DNA of 64,000 bases, from assembly GCA_023213395.1 (NCBI GenBank), contig CM041465.1:92077741-92141740 (forward strand), written 5' to 3'. This DNA is from Cycas panzhihuaensis (lineage: Eukaryota > Cycadophyta). Shown in pieces: positions 11,661 to 26,400 of this stretch. Under the pieces are notes generated by a model, which was not told where the DNA came from, searched no databases, and saw only the letters and a list, made by a program, of their open reading frames with translations. Both the position numbers and the translations under genes were made by a program. Position 1 is the stretch's first letter. Each line of letters opens with the position of its first letter.

Positions 11661-14600
11661 TTGGTTCAAGTCTATTTTGACCCCAGTTAGGCTATAAGGT
11701 TATTAGTGTGTTCAATTATCAAGGGTTTATTTTAAGCTTATTTTAGTATGTTTGTTTATAACCAATGAGATGGGTAGCCTATTTGTTTATCAAGTGAGGT
11801 TCTATTACAAGTTGTGGATGATTTTGAACCATAATTTTATAGGGCACTTAGAAGCATATTGGTGTCATGTGCCTAAATCATATTGGTGTGAGTGTTTATA
11901 GCATGTTGGTGTCATAAGCCTAGAGTATGTTTGTACTTATACATGAAAATTTAACTAGGGGCATAAGTGTTATGGTTATCTCAAATCCCACAAAGATTTA
12001 TGGCATATTTAATACATTATTAAACTAGTTATTTGCATGTTTTTCTAGTATACATCAAGTGTTGTAAATAAGTCTAAGAGTAGGGATTTAAATATGGGCT
12101 TGATCACCTTATAAAGCTAGTGTTGTGGTGGGTAGGTTATAATTCATCCTTCTTTCATGAATAGACCCATGATTAATGGGGCTTTTGCACCATATTGAGA
12201 GTAGTAGATGATTTGTTAGCTTGTGTTAAGGAAAATTATCATGTTTAAGGCTTTGATGTTGAGCTTGTTGATTTGTTTAAAACCTGTGCATGTGAGAAAT
12301 TATTGGCTAACTGTGGGAATACAACAAGGGGATTAGGCTTGTTGGTGCATCACCCCATCAATAAGAGCTTGAGATTGTAAGATTTAGGTGGGTGGGGCCT
12401 TTATAGCAAGCTATTATAGATGTTATAGATGGTGTTTACCATGATCATTTATTAAAGCTTGGTTGGGCACTTATATTCTTATATGTAATTACCATTTAAT
12501 GGTGAGAAGTTTTATGCCCAAATAGATCTCATGTGAATTATTATACACTCCTCTATTTATAATCTAGAACATAGATAGATGGGGTTTATGATGGAAATCT
12601 AAGAGATATGAGATATGGATAGAGGTTGTATGGTTATGATAAAGTAGCGAGGGTTTGTATGATTATGATGATGAATCAAACCATCTTTTTCCTACGTTTT
12701 TCTCATGTTTAGATTTGAAAATGATTAGAAATGATAAATCACTATGCTAATATCCTATAGAAGTGAATTAATACAAAAAACATAGATTAGATGACTTTGT
12801 TGCAATGTTATGTAAATTTAGTAAAAGTTGGGCAGTTTCAACTACAAATTTCTTCTTCATAAGACATTTTAAGCTAAATTTGAGGTTGTTATTACATTTA
12901 TAACATCAAAATTTACTTGTTTGAAGCTTACAAAAGTAAAATTGATGGAGAAATTATGATTGGGTATCAATTTTATCTTTGTGAGGTTGAGTGCATGCTA
13001 TGAGATGATATGGCAATGAAAATTTTTAAATTTTTATTTTCTAATATTTTAAAACATTATAAAGTGACATTAAATTGCTTTGGGTATGTTTCAAAATCTA
13101 CTTATCCCTTGGAGGAGGTTGTATGGGTGAATGAGAGTGAAATTAAAAGGGGCTACATGCCTATTTTTTACCTTTTTTTATTTCTTATAAATGTGTGCTT
13201 AACAAAGTGGTTATATCTCTCTTATATGATATCAAATTTTAGTGTTGTTACTTGTGTTATAAGGTTGACTCATAAAGATTTCTAATAAGTGTTCATATAA
13301 TATGCTTTAAGGGTTTTTTAAAGTAGTTTTAATGGTGTAAAGTTTAGACTTAGATTTGATAAGATGCTAAAATAGAGTATGTGGTTTTAAAAAAGGGGTT
13401 TTATCATATGTTTCTGCTCATATAACCATTTTTATAGGTTTATTCCATGGTGTAGTGGATGAAGTTAAGGGTTTTTAGCTTATTTTTTCTCTTAAAGGCA
13501 CAGTCCTAGCTAAGAGAGTTAGAAATAGGTAAAATGGGAGTAGGTGAAGGCTACTCGGTAGGCAAATATAACCCCCCCTCTTTAGTTTTTTGTCATAAGA
13601 GATAGTCTTTACTAATTTGTTTATATCATTTGATCTAGGAGTCCATTTTTCAAATGGTTAGATCCATTGGAAAGCTGAGTCACCAATCTTCATAGTAATG
13701 TTAGTTTCATTTAGTTTGAAGCTATTTTGTAGGTCTTTAAGGCTACTAAAATTAGCCCTTCTATTTGATCTAAGTTTGAGTTTTTTTTACTATTTTTGAG
13801 CTATTTATTAATTATATTTAAGTATATTTATATCTTATTAAGATACTAATCTATTTTTAGTAGATTTTATTTTGCTTCTTAAGGCTTACATATGATTTTT
13901 GGTAAAATATAATAAAGATTTACCTCTTGAAGAAGAAGATAATATTTGGATGTCTTTTACATACAAAGAGGTTCCTAACCTTTACTTCACTTAATTTTAA
14001 AGCTTCTATTTCACTTCAATTCATTTTTAGCTCATTTATTTTTATTCTAAAACTCAAATTAAGCTCATTTAAAGGTTAATTTACTTCATTATTAAAGCTT
14101 ATTTCAAAGATTCATTTAAGGTTTTTTATTAAACTTTAAAAGTTCACAAAGAGTGTATTTTTTTTTTACATTTTTAAACTCTCATTTAAGTCTTCCTTGT
14201 TTATTTTCATCTTATATCATTTTAGAGTTTATTTATATCCATTAGAAGGCTCATTTATTTCATATTCATTTCATTTAAAAAGGGATTATTTCATTTCATT
14301 TTTCAAGTTGCTTTCATTTGATATTAATAAGGAATCTTATTTGCTAAACAAGACCATATATAAAATATATTTTTCACATTAAAAGGATAAACTTCTAAAA
14401 GAACACCCTATTTCCAACTTTGTAAGGTGAATGGTTAGGACCCTTAAAGTTACCACCCCTCACATGCCCTTGGCCTACACATATTGGATGAGGAACATCA
14501 TTGGCTATTAGGTGTATACAGTGGCAAGCTAAGATAGAGTAAATATTTCTTTCTGGAGTTTACAGGCTAGGCTAACCCCATGGAGGTGAATGCCTTATTT

Positions 14601-14907
14601 TGAAAAGCCATCACAACTAGATCTGTCGCTAGGCATAAGTCCAATGCAGGTGAATCAACAAGTCAAGGGGGTCTTATACCCTCTTAGTAGTTTGTGTACT
14701 CAAGTATATAGAACCTAGCACTCACGTACTAGTATATTGGGTCCCTAATTTGTCACTTATGGGTAGATGCCACTAGATAGAATAATAACCAAAGGCTTAC
14801 TTAGAGACCCATAAACTTAGAGCCTAGTAGCCTTTTAGGTAATAGGACACATTATTTCAAAACTATATCTTGGGAAACATTTGAATAAAACTTTATTTTG
14901 AAAAATA
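11661..14907 (+). other. Long non-coding leader of element D (3.2 kb)
   Basis: Between primer site and gag start. Its first 480 bp or so are conserved in the inverted copy at 1546-2079, which shows the leader belongs to the family and is not a later insertion. The rest is AT-rich with no domain. Near 14400-14880 it becomes less AT-rich and carries ordered text, much like the last part of the leader in the B-family elements. An open frame at 13010-13285 shows nothing recognisable. Confidence 0.65.
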
Positions 14908-16073
14908 ATGGGTACAAGATTTGATAACATGATTATTCTCAAGTTTGATGGATCAATTTTTTTGAATTGGAGTAGGAGGATAATATCCATCCTCATTGCT
15001 AAAGATATATAGGATATTGTGAAGACAGGGCATATAAAACTTGATTAAAATGATATTGAAGTAGAAAAGTAAGCATTTAAAAAGTGTGTAAAGAAGGATA
15101 ATGAAGCTTTACCCTTGATTTTTTCCACATTAAAAGACCATATCTTTCTAAGGGTTAGTGAGGCATCAAAGTCCAAAGAGGCATGAGACATATTACAACT
15201 TATTTATAAAGGTGTAGCCTCATATAAACTTCAAACATTAAGGAGTAAATTTGAAAACTTAAGGATGCTATCCAATGAGTCCATTAATAAATTCATAACA
15301 AAGGTTCAAGACCTTGTGAATCAAATTAGATATCTTGGTAAGACCCTTACTAAATAAAGGGTTGTTAAAAAGATACTTAGGTGTGTTGGTAAAGTTAAAA
15401 AGTTTGAGATGGTTGCAACAAGTATAGAAGTCTCAAAGGACCTAAGTACATTGAAAATTAAATAATTGAGTGATATGTTAATGGTTGTTAAAGAAAATAA
15501 AATCATAAATAAATCCTTAGAATATGCCTTTATAATAAAGGTGATGATCAAGTCTAATGCCCAAGCTGAAAGTTTAAGATTAAGGAACTAATCCCCAAGG
15601 GGAAGAGATAGGAATCTTAGACAAGAGATATACCAAGAACATTAACCTAGATACCAAGCTCCCCATGAAAGGAATTAAGGAGCTAATAAAAAATATCCAA
15701 GTCAACAAAAATATTAAAGTTAAGAAAAATAAGTCAATGTTGTCAAAATTGCTAAGGTCATAACAATTTTCAAATGCCTTAAGTTTAATTATGCAAGTAA
15801 TAGACAAAGAGATAATCAAGGCCCATACTTGGAAAGGGGTAGAACACTCTCCATGGATAGAGGACATCCTAGAAGTAGGAGTCTTAGTCAAAGAGGAAGG
15901 GATCTAATCCATTGTGCATTTTGTCACAAAATTAGCCATACTAAAGATAGATGCTTTGCTAATAATGACCCTCCTACAAGGGGTAGTGCTAATGCGGTTA
16001 TTAAAAATAGAGAGAATAATTGTCTATTCTTATCAAGCTTTGTGTCCTATGAAAAGGAAGAAGATTACTAACA
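14908..16073 (+). pseudogene. copia gag of element D
   Basis: The chosen start is the ATG at 14908, in frame with NMIILKFDGS, the N-terminal 'substrate' motif of copia gag (UBN2 type). Downstream blocks include LPLIFSTLKD, LRSKFENLRM and INKFITKVQDLVNQI. A complete CCHC zinc knuckle follows (CAFCHKISHTKDRC, 15914-15954), so nucleic-acid binding residues are intact. Several TAG/TAA/TGA stops interrupt it. Gag would package the element RNA. The frame ends at a TAA after EEDY, where the protease begins; gag and pol are probably one reading frame in the live family. Confidence 0.85.
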
Positions 16074-17395
16074 TATAGACTCTGGTTGTTCCACACATAT
16101 AGCCTATAAAGAATAGATATTTTAAACTATTGATAGGTCTAGGAAGGGTACAATTATGTTTGGTGATGATACATCATATAAATCTAGTAGAAGAGGAAAA
16201 GTTATCATCATAACAGATTTAGATGAACATAGATACCTTGATGACATTCTCCATATTCCAGCTCTTAAGAAAAAGCTCCTTCTGTGGGATAGATGATGGA
16301 ACATGACTATAAGATTATATTTGACAATGGTGAATGTAGTATCAAAGACAAATGGAAGAACAAAGTTATTGTTGCAAAAGGAAAAATGACTAAAAATAGA
16401 CTCTTCAAGTTAGTTATAACTCCTTTAGATAACTATGCATTGAAGACAATAATCAAATTAGATAATTACATGTGGCACAAAATATTTGGCCACCTAAACT
16501 ATGGAAGCTTAGCCCTTATGAAGAGAATGAATATGGTTTAAGGCCTACCATAAATTAAAGTCGACAAGGATATTTATGAGGGATGCCTCCTAGGCAAGAA
16601 ATATAGAGATAGTTTTCCTAATGGAAGCTATAGAGCAAAGGGGCCACCTCAATTTATCTACATAGATCTTCATGGTCTAATGGATGTCCCATCCTTAGCT
16701 AGTGTAAAGTATTTCCTTACCTTCATTAATGATTATATAAGAAAAACATGGGTCTATTTTCTAAAATTTAAGTTAGATGCTTTTCAATGCTTTATAGACT
16801 TCAAAACCTTTGTAGAGAAGCAAAGTGGATATAAGATACTTTCCTTATAATCAAATAATAGGGGAGCATTTATTTATAATGAATTTAATGCCTATTGTAC
16901 CTATCATGACATTAAAAAGCAATATACAAACCCCTATACTCTATAATAAAATAGGGTTGTTGAATGTAAAAATTACATCATAGTTGAGATGGCTAGGTGA
17001 ATGCTTAAAGACAAGAAATTAGGACATGAGTTTTAGGTAGAAGTTATCTACACTATAGTTTATCTCCTAAATATGTATACTACCAAAGCCCTTAGGTGGA
17101 TGACATCAGAAGAAGCATAGACTGGTTACAAACCTAGTATTCATCACTTGAGAGTTTTTGGATGTCTAGCCTATGCCCATGTTCTAGAGTAAAAGAGGAC
17201 TAAACTTGATGACAAGAGCATTAAGCACATATTTATTAGGTATAATGATGTGTCAAAATCATATAACATATATGATCTCAAAGAAAGAAAGGTTATAGTT
17301 AGTAGAGATGTTGTATTTAAAGATGATGATTACTATCAATCATATTGTATCCAAGACAAAGGCTAAGAATGTTATGATTAACTTTGATTCATCTC
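16074..17395 (+). pseudogene. copia protease and integrase of element D
   Basis: The protease active site HIDSGCSTH lies at about 16075-16100. GAG-pre-integrase reads WHKIFGHLNYGSL near 16473, with EGCLLGKKYR after it. The integrase core has the first Asp (YIDLHG), FINDYIRKTWVYF, NPYTL, HHLRVFGCLAYAH and LDDKSIKHIFI. The second catalytic region reads SNNRG where the family has TDNGG, so the Asp is Asn (GAT to AAT). Two Trp codons are TAG (EF*VEV near 17035 and EEA*TGY near 17117). The integrase inserts the cDNA into the host chromosome; this copy lacks a needed catalytic residue. Confidence 0.85.
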
Positions 17396-17559
17396 CTAGG
17401 TCTACATATATGCCATTTAGATAGGATTCAAGATAAAATGTTGGTGTATCAAGGCTAAGTGATGAGGGAACCTCCACACAACCTCAAAGGTTTCCCAAAT
17501 GGGTTCAAAGAAGTCATGACTTGGATAACATATTGGACAATAACTTTGATAGGAGATCT

Positions 17560-19140
17560 ACTCATTCACATCAGGTTAACTTCACCCATATGAGTCAAGT
17601 AATGGAAGTCCATGAGCCTCACACCTTTAAAGATATAGATACTCATGATGAGTGGAGAAACATTATGGAAGATAAATATAATTCTATAGTAAAAAAATGA
17701 TACATGGGAACTCATTGATCTTTCTCCTAACCAAACAACCATTGGAACCAAATGGGTCTATAGGACCAAATTCATATATAATAGGTCTATTGATAAACAT
17801 AAATCTAGACTTATTACTAAAGACTATACATAAAGAGAAGGCCTAGATTATAATGAAATCTTTACTCTTGTTGTTCAAATAGAGATAGTTCATATGATGT
17901 TGAGTTTAATGGCCCAAAAAGATTAGGATGTTTATCAAATGGATATTAAAAGCACATTTCTTAATGGCTACATTGAAGAGGAAATATATGTTCAACAAAT
18001 AAAATATTTTGAAGTCAGGGGGAAGAAAATAAAGTGTATAAACTAAAAAAAGCACTTTATGGTTTGAAACAATAACCTAGAGCATGGTACTCTAGGATAA
18101 ACAAATATTTTAGAGATCAAGGATTCAAGAAAACTCAATCAGATGCAAATCTATATATTAAAATTGAAGGAGATTCCATATTGATTATGGGACTTTATGT
18201 TAATGATCTTGTCTATATAGGAAATGACTCCCACCTCTCTCAAAAATTCAAGGATAACATGTGCAAAGAGTTCAAAATAACAGACTTTGGGTTGATGTAT
18301 TACTTCGTAGGATTAGAAGTTTGGAAAGATGATGATGGTATATTCATTTATCAAAGGAAATATATATTGGACTTATTCCAAAAGTTTAAGATGAGTGATT
18401 TCAAGTCCTTATCCACACTAGGAGAAGTTGAAATTAAACTATCCAAACTTGATGATTCTACACCGATGGATCCTATATTATATAGATAGTTGATTGGAAG
18501 CCTAATATACTGGACATCTATATGACCTAATATTATGCATGTGGTTAGTATTGTGTTAAGATTTATGTAAGATCCTAAATCTATACATTGGAAAGTGGCT
18601 AAATATATTCTACAGTATCTGAAGGGCATGATAGACTATGGGCTATATTACAAACCTTCACCAAATTTCAGATTGATTTGGTATACATATTTTAATTGGG
18701 CAAGTGACATTGATGATAGAAAGTCTACTTTTGGATATACCTTTAGTTTATGTTCAACAGCTATTGCATGAAGTACCAAAAAGAAGAATATTATCTTCTT
18801 ATCTATAATAGAAGTAGAGTATAAAGCAACAGTATCATATGCATGCAAAATTATTTGGCTACATTTTCTACTACATCATCTCCAATTGAAATAGAATGGT
18901 CCTACTAAAATTTGGTGTGATAATCAAATCACTATTCAAATGACTCATAATCTAGTTTTCCATGGAATAATTAAACATATTAAGATGCAGCATCATTTCA
19001 TTCAAGAATTTAATACAACAAGGAGAAATAGAGTTGGTTTATTGTAGTATAAAAGATTAGATAGCAGACATCTTTATAAAGGCACTTGGGAAAGTTAAGT
19101 TCCGTAAATCCATAGATAAGCTTAGAGTTATACATAATGA
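17560..19140 (+). pseudogene. copia reverse transcriptase and RNase H of element D
   Basis: RT motifs occur in order with frameshifts: EWRNIMEDKY, GTKWVYR, REGLDYNE, YQMDIKSTFLNGYIEEEIYV, AWYSRINKYF, then LYVNDLVYIG near 18193, where the family has YVDD. The first Asp of the catalytic pair is Asn, by one G-to-A change. An open stretch at 18181-18489 continues with DFGLMYYFVGLEVWK. RNase H follows (DDRKSTFGYTF, IWCDNQITIQM, VFHGIIKHI), ending near 19130. The domain would make and trim the cDNA. It cannot be active here. Confidence 0.87.
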
Positions 19141-19587
19141 ACATTATTGAAGAGAATATTAGTGGTAATGTTTATTATTTTATTAAAGATGTATATAAAG
19201 GACTTTGGGAATTTGTAGGGCTACATCTAGTTGACTATAGTTGACATTGGATAAGGTAAGTATTATTTTATTATTTTAATTCAAAAAAATATTAATCGAT
19301 GGCAGGCTCCCACCTAACGTCCAAACCTATAAATATATAGTGAATAATTCATTGGTATTATTTAACACCACCTACAAGTGGAAATTTATTATTATTTTTC
19401 GATAATAACAGATTGATTTCATTATGTTTTATCCCTATTTTACTTCAAACCATGTACGGGAAAGGCATTCTAGAGGATTAGTGGGTATAGTGGCTAGTTC
19501 CCCATATGCTTTAGTAGATGTTTAGATTTTATATGGACTTAAAATCACATTTGAAGTAATTATATGGTATGGACATTAAGGGGGGGA
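19141..19587 (+). other. 3' untranslated region and polypurine tract of element D
   Basis: Non-coding tail of about 440 bp ending in ATTAAGGGGGGGA directly before TGTTGGG, a typical polypurine tract for plus-strand priming. Confidence 0.8.
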
Positions 19588-19737
19588 TGTTGGGTAATAT
19601 TTAATCTATGAATAGTAAATTGTTGTAGTTACCCCTTTGATATGCACTCGAAGGTTATAGTACATATACTTCTTCATGTACTTGGCCATTGGTTTACCAA
19701 GTAGCTCCTAGATTATGATTAGACAACTAGGTGATGA

Positions 19738-21330
<1,593 letters not shown>

Positions 21331-21339
21331 TACAAATAA

Positions 21340-21426
21340 AAGTGAATAATAAATGAAAAAATATATACAAATGCATAACACAAGGTACTTATAGGAAATA
21401 ATCACTTCCAATTATATTATATCAAA

Positions 21427-21481
<55 letters not shown>

Positions 21482-21490
21482 GTATATATA

Positions 21491-21546
<56 letters not shown>

Positions 21547-21633
21547 TTTGATATAATATAATTGGAAGTGATTATTTCCTATAAGTACCTTGTGTTATGC
21601 ATTTGTATATATTTTTTCATTTATTATTCACTT
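21340..21633. repeat. Perfect inverted duplication with AT-rich centre
   Basis: The roughly 90-bp non-repetitive arm from AAGTGAATAATAAATG (21340) to CAAACCAA (21430) is the exact reverse complement of the arm from TTGGTTTGATA (21543) to TTATTATTCACTT (21633). The centre is TA/TG microsatellite. The right arm is normal LTR sequence; the left arm is an inverted copy of it. Confidence 0.93.
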
Positions 21634-21697
21634 ACGCCTCTTTAATTTCATAGTCTTTTTAAATCCTAGACCTATGTATGGGCATTTATTTTTAACA

Positions 21698-22465
21698 ATT
21701 CCACCATAGTAGTCCTACCAATAAGGAAAAACACCCTATAGTAGGGCCCAAATACAATAATTCTACCCACATCAACTTATCTTTCCACTAGTTCACCCCC
21801 AAGCTCAACCTAAGGCATGCCCTTTCATTGACTATCAAACCTACTTGCTTTGTCTCAAAGCACTTAGGATCAATTTTCTACTCCATCATCTAGAAGTACC
21901 CAAATTTGAGGACACTTCATCTTAAGATCCTAGATATTATGTCAAGGCATTCGGCATGGAATGTATTTACTATTAGCCATACAACCATATTTTGATAAAA
22001 TTATTTTTCAAATCTCTTTAGGGAGATACCCTTAAATGGTTCTATCACTTGCTTGCCATTCCATCTTCTATTTTCAGAAATTGGTAGATACCTTTGTGAA
22101 TCATTTTGACATATCACATCCTTTTGAGAGTGGGTTTAAAGGTCTCTTCTCTCTTAAATAAGGCCATGATAAGATCAATCAAGAATTTTTTTACCACATT
22201 CATAATTTATTATATTGATATAAGGCTACTTTGCCAAAAGACTTAAAACAAGATATATTCGTTAATGCTCTTTGTCTTGAGATCCATGTGAAAGTGCCCA
22301 AATTGGGTGCAACTATATACAATTCTATGATTACTAAATGGTCTACTATATAATTGATTGAGATCTATGTGATTGTGAACAAACCCAACCTATGACATGA
22401 GGCACTGCTAGTGTCATGGGACCAAAGGTCTTAGCCATAAGCTCCTAAGCCCCTAATTGGAAACA
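21698..22465 (+). pseudogene. Ty3/gypsy (Tat-like) gag remnant H
   Basis: It begins directly after the 3' LTR of D. In shifting frames it reads HLEVPKFEDTSS, LKWFYHLLAIP, FQKLVDTFVNHFDISHPFES and ALCLEIHVKVPKLGATIY, the same series as the second gag at 24620-25180 (LKWFYHL, FQQLVDIFISYFDI). It is a retrotransposon-gag core with at least two frameshifts. Its upstream part may be the P/Y-rich stretch at 9961-11339 on the other side of D. Confidence 0.7.
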
Positions 22466-22468
22466 TTA

Positions 22469-22979
<511 letters not shown>

Positions 22980-23199
22980 ATAGTTTAATTAGCAAATAAA
23001 CTTAATTCACTTATTTTTACTTAACACATAATTAAAGAGATATCCTTCCTCTCCAAAGGGGAAGGTTTAAGGTCTACCTTGAGATATATCAGCATTGCTT
23101 CCATTCACTTAGGACTCCATAGGTGATTTACCCTTAAATACATAACCATTTTGGTGACCATATTCAAGAGCTACCAAATCTTCTTGGTTGTATGTTTAA

Positions 23200-25660
23200 G
23201 ACTTGTATCTTTGACATTTACTTGAGCACCTTTGTAGGATATCCTTACTTACTGGTTTTGCATCTATACCCTTTCCTCTTAGTTTGGATAAGATCCTTCA
23301 TTCTCATTTAGGGTTCTTATCCTTTTCTTTTACTTTTATTACCAATTTCATATTTCTATTCCTATGGAGGTTTCTTCACATCCTACTCAACCTAGGAGAT
23401 CAAGGAGGCAATAAGGCCTCCCTCTTAAAGACTCTAATCATGAACATTATAAAGAATATAAAGCTTATGAAGGGTACACATCTTAAGAAGTCTATCTAGG
23501 TTATGAGGGGTATGAGACACATGTACATCCTCCAGAAAGTTCTACTAATCTTTTCAAAGTCTTTATAGAGTAAGATCATTTCGGATGCCCTAGGCAACAT
23601 TGGGAGATCCTTCATTAGTAGCCCCTACTTCCATTCATAACAAGGCTTATGTAGACCATGGTTCCCATCCTTTTTCGTAATCCTTACTCACTAGGGTCTA
23701 CTCTCATATTCCTATTCTAGAGTATTATAACCCCTTTCACTAAGATACTCCTAATATATTATTACCTACTCATCTACTCCTTGATTAGTATAAGGAGAAT
23801 TGTGAGCCTCCTCTTCAAGAGTATCAGCTCTTATTTATTAACCATCCTCATTCATCCAATAATCCTCCCCCATCTCATTCTTCTTACCCTCCTACCCTAA
23901 ACGCATCTCTTATACCTCCCAACAAGGTAAGAGATATTAGATCAGTTTATTTATAAACCTAAGGATAAATTGATACCATATTAGTTTTCTTATTTTGGAC
24001 CTAACATAGGGATACTTCTTAGGTGTCATCGTAGGTTCCCTCATATCATCCCATATGTTCCAATGATAGGTGCCATCCCTTCCCATGACACTTCCTATCT
24101 TGGTCAAGGAAACACTTTACCTCCATCACATCAAACTATAATATAGATTATGAGACCTCCACCCTCTCAGTCTTATAAAGGACTTATATCATTGGCTCTC
24201 CCATCCCTCATATATTACAACTACATTATAGTCAAGGGCTCATTTAATGGTCCTCATACTTATGTCTTTTTTGTCGACTATCATGTCCCTTAGTAGTAGA
24301 TACCTCAATCAATTATAGGGCCCATACCGTCTTATGGTCTTGGACCTTCTTAGACTTAATAGTCATACCCTTGATACATGATTTTCCCTATTTAGTATGC
24401 CCCTTCATCTCATCTGCTCTACATTCCCCATAGGGGAATAAACACCAATCCTGTTATATGGTTCACTCCTTCCCATCCTCCATATTATGAGCACCCATCT
24501 TATGGTTCCTTTATTACTTACCAATAGTCTCCTTCTCAACCCCCCTCTATGTTGAGACCTAAGAGGCCATTTATGGATTATATGAGGATCCCATTTCTAT
24601 AAGAATTCCTCCTTTTATTAATGCCTCCTCTTGTCCTTAAGTTACCAAATTTCATAGGAGAATTGATATAATATCCTGCTAGGCATATGCAAGCCTTTAT
24701 ACTTGCATGTGCCAATTTCCTACCATGTGATTATGTCATGATGAGGTTGTTCCCAAAATCACTTCAAGGTCATGCCTTAAAGTGGTTTTATCACCTCTAG
24801 CCTACTTCTATTTTTATATTCCAATAGTTAGTTGATATTTTTATTAGCTATTTTGATATTATTAGGCCATTTGAAATGAGCATCAAGTCCCTTCTTTCTA
24901 TGAAATAAACTAATGATGAATTGTCATGTGACTTCGTAAGATGATTCAAAGACCTAGTTCATGCTTGTCATTCTCACCTTGACTCAAGCCTCCTATTTGA
25001 TGTCTTTACCAATGCTTTGAGACCCTATGTCCACTTAGAGGTTCTCAAACTTATCCCCCAAACCTATGAGGAAGTTCTTCATAAATGTCTAGCTCTTAAA
25101 GCCTTCAAGATTTACATAGGAATTAAGAAGATTAGCAAGCCTATTCTTGGAAAGGACTTCTCATAAGGGTCTAAGCCTTCTCGAGGTGATCATACATATG
25201 ATCATATTGTGTCTTTCTTTAGAGTTATTGAGAATACCATTAACACTAAGTTGCATGTTGAAAACTCTTGTACTCTTGATCCAAAATGAGAAATAAAAGT
25301 TATCCATTACATTAAGAGGAAGAGATGATAGGAACCTTCTGCCCCCCTATAAAAAATGATTGCTTGGTGTTCTTAGCACTAAACTAATACCCATGATTGT
25401 GATGAGTGTTGTGTGGTTCAAGTAATAGGTTAAAAATTTCACAGTAATAATAATCCTACTTTTAAGCCTAATCAAGATCAATTAATTTAGAGGGACCCAT
25501 TGTTTGACCATGATTGGAAGCATACTAAGGGTAAAAGCAAAGGAGAGGCTAAATAAGATGATACTAGTGATAATGAAAGCTCAAATTTATAACCTAATAA
25601 GAAATGTACTACTTCACCCAAGAGTGGTGGAAAAAGGGATAATAATCAAAATCAACGACC
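23200..25660 (+). pseudogene. Tat-like gag of element I
   Basis: The first part is proline/tyrosine-rich (PPFYGPSYP and RPKRPF near 24500-24580). The gag core follows from about 24610: LPNFIGEL, HMQAFILACANFL, LKWFYHL, LVDIFISYFDIIRPFE and DFVR-FKDLVHACHSHL. C-terminal text near 25370-25410 reads THDCDECCVV, resembling the Cys/His segment of this gag type. The frame is interrupted by many TAA/TAG codons. Gag assembles the particle. It is the second gag of this kind within 3 kb, so two related insertions meet here. Confidence 0.75.
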
Positions 25661-25689
25661 CCCAAGGGTGACAAAACTAAAAGAATAAT

Positions 25690-26400
25690 TAACATGGTAG
25701 AGGTAATAAGGAATCCAATTTCATCTAAATCTCTTAAAGATTCACAGACTAAAACTCTAGAATCCTTGCCTCTTGTGCCTCATAGACCTATTCATTTTAG
25801 ATCCATCCCTCGCACCATGAAAGATGGATCCTTCTCTTTAGTTGATGAGTTAAAGATCATCCCTGTTGGGATCTCAGTAATGGACTTGCTGAGGAGTTGC
25901 CTAGAGTAATGTTAACTCTTACTTAACACCTTAGGGGTATCTACTCATAGTTTTCCAACAAGTCTTGCCCTCTCCTTTGATTCTTCTATCTCACCTAATA
26001 AGAAGAATAAAAATCCTAATAATATTCCCGCTTTCTATATCAAAATCTATAAGGATGAGATTAACATTTGGGGTGTTATTATTGATGAAAGGTCATTAGT
26101 GAATGTAACTCCCTACCATATTATAAAGGATTTAGAGATTTCCACTTATGAACCTTATGAGTAGATTTGTTAGGGATATGATAAAAATAAAAACTTATCA
26201 TTAAGGCATGTTACTCTCCACCTCACCTTTGAAGGAAAAATGGTTATAGTTAACCTCACCACTATAAACCTTGACCTAGAATATAATATCCTATTAAGGA
26301 GGCCTTGGATCAACCAAATATACGATGTTTGTTCTTTCCTATTTGGTATGCTCAAGTTCATTTATAAGGGAGAGCTCAAGATCATTAAATAGAAAAATAA
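25690..26400 (+). pseudogene. Tat-like retropepsin of element I
   Basis: The region has ISVMDLL and then, in another frame, VIIDERSLVNVTPYHIIKDLEI, where the family has a DxGSSxNVMP active site (here D-E-R-S, so the flap Gly-Ser is altered). It continues with LHLTFEGKMVIVNLTTI and EYNILLRRPWINQ, the YNxLLGRPW block, then FIYKGELKIIK. The order and the LLxRPWI signature are specific to Tat/Athila-type gypsy proteases. A short open frame at 25694-25909 is the linker before it. Confidence 0.72.

Noticed and set aside
13010-13285. Open frame of 91 codons in the leader of element D
   Set aside because: No recognisable domain, hydrophobic low-complexity translation, and located in a non-coding leader.
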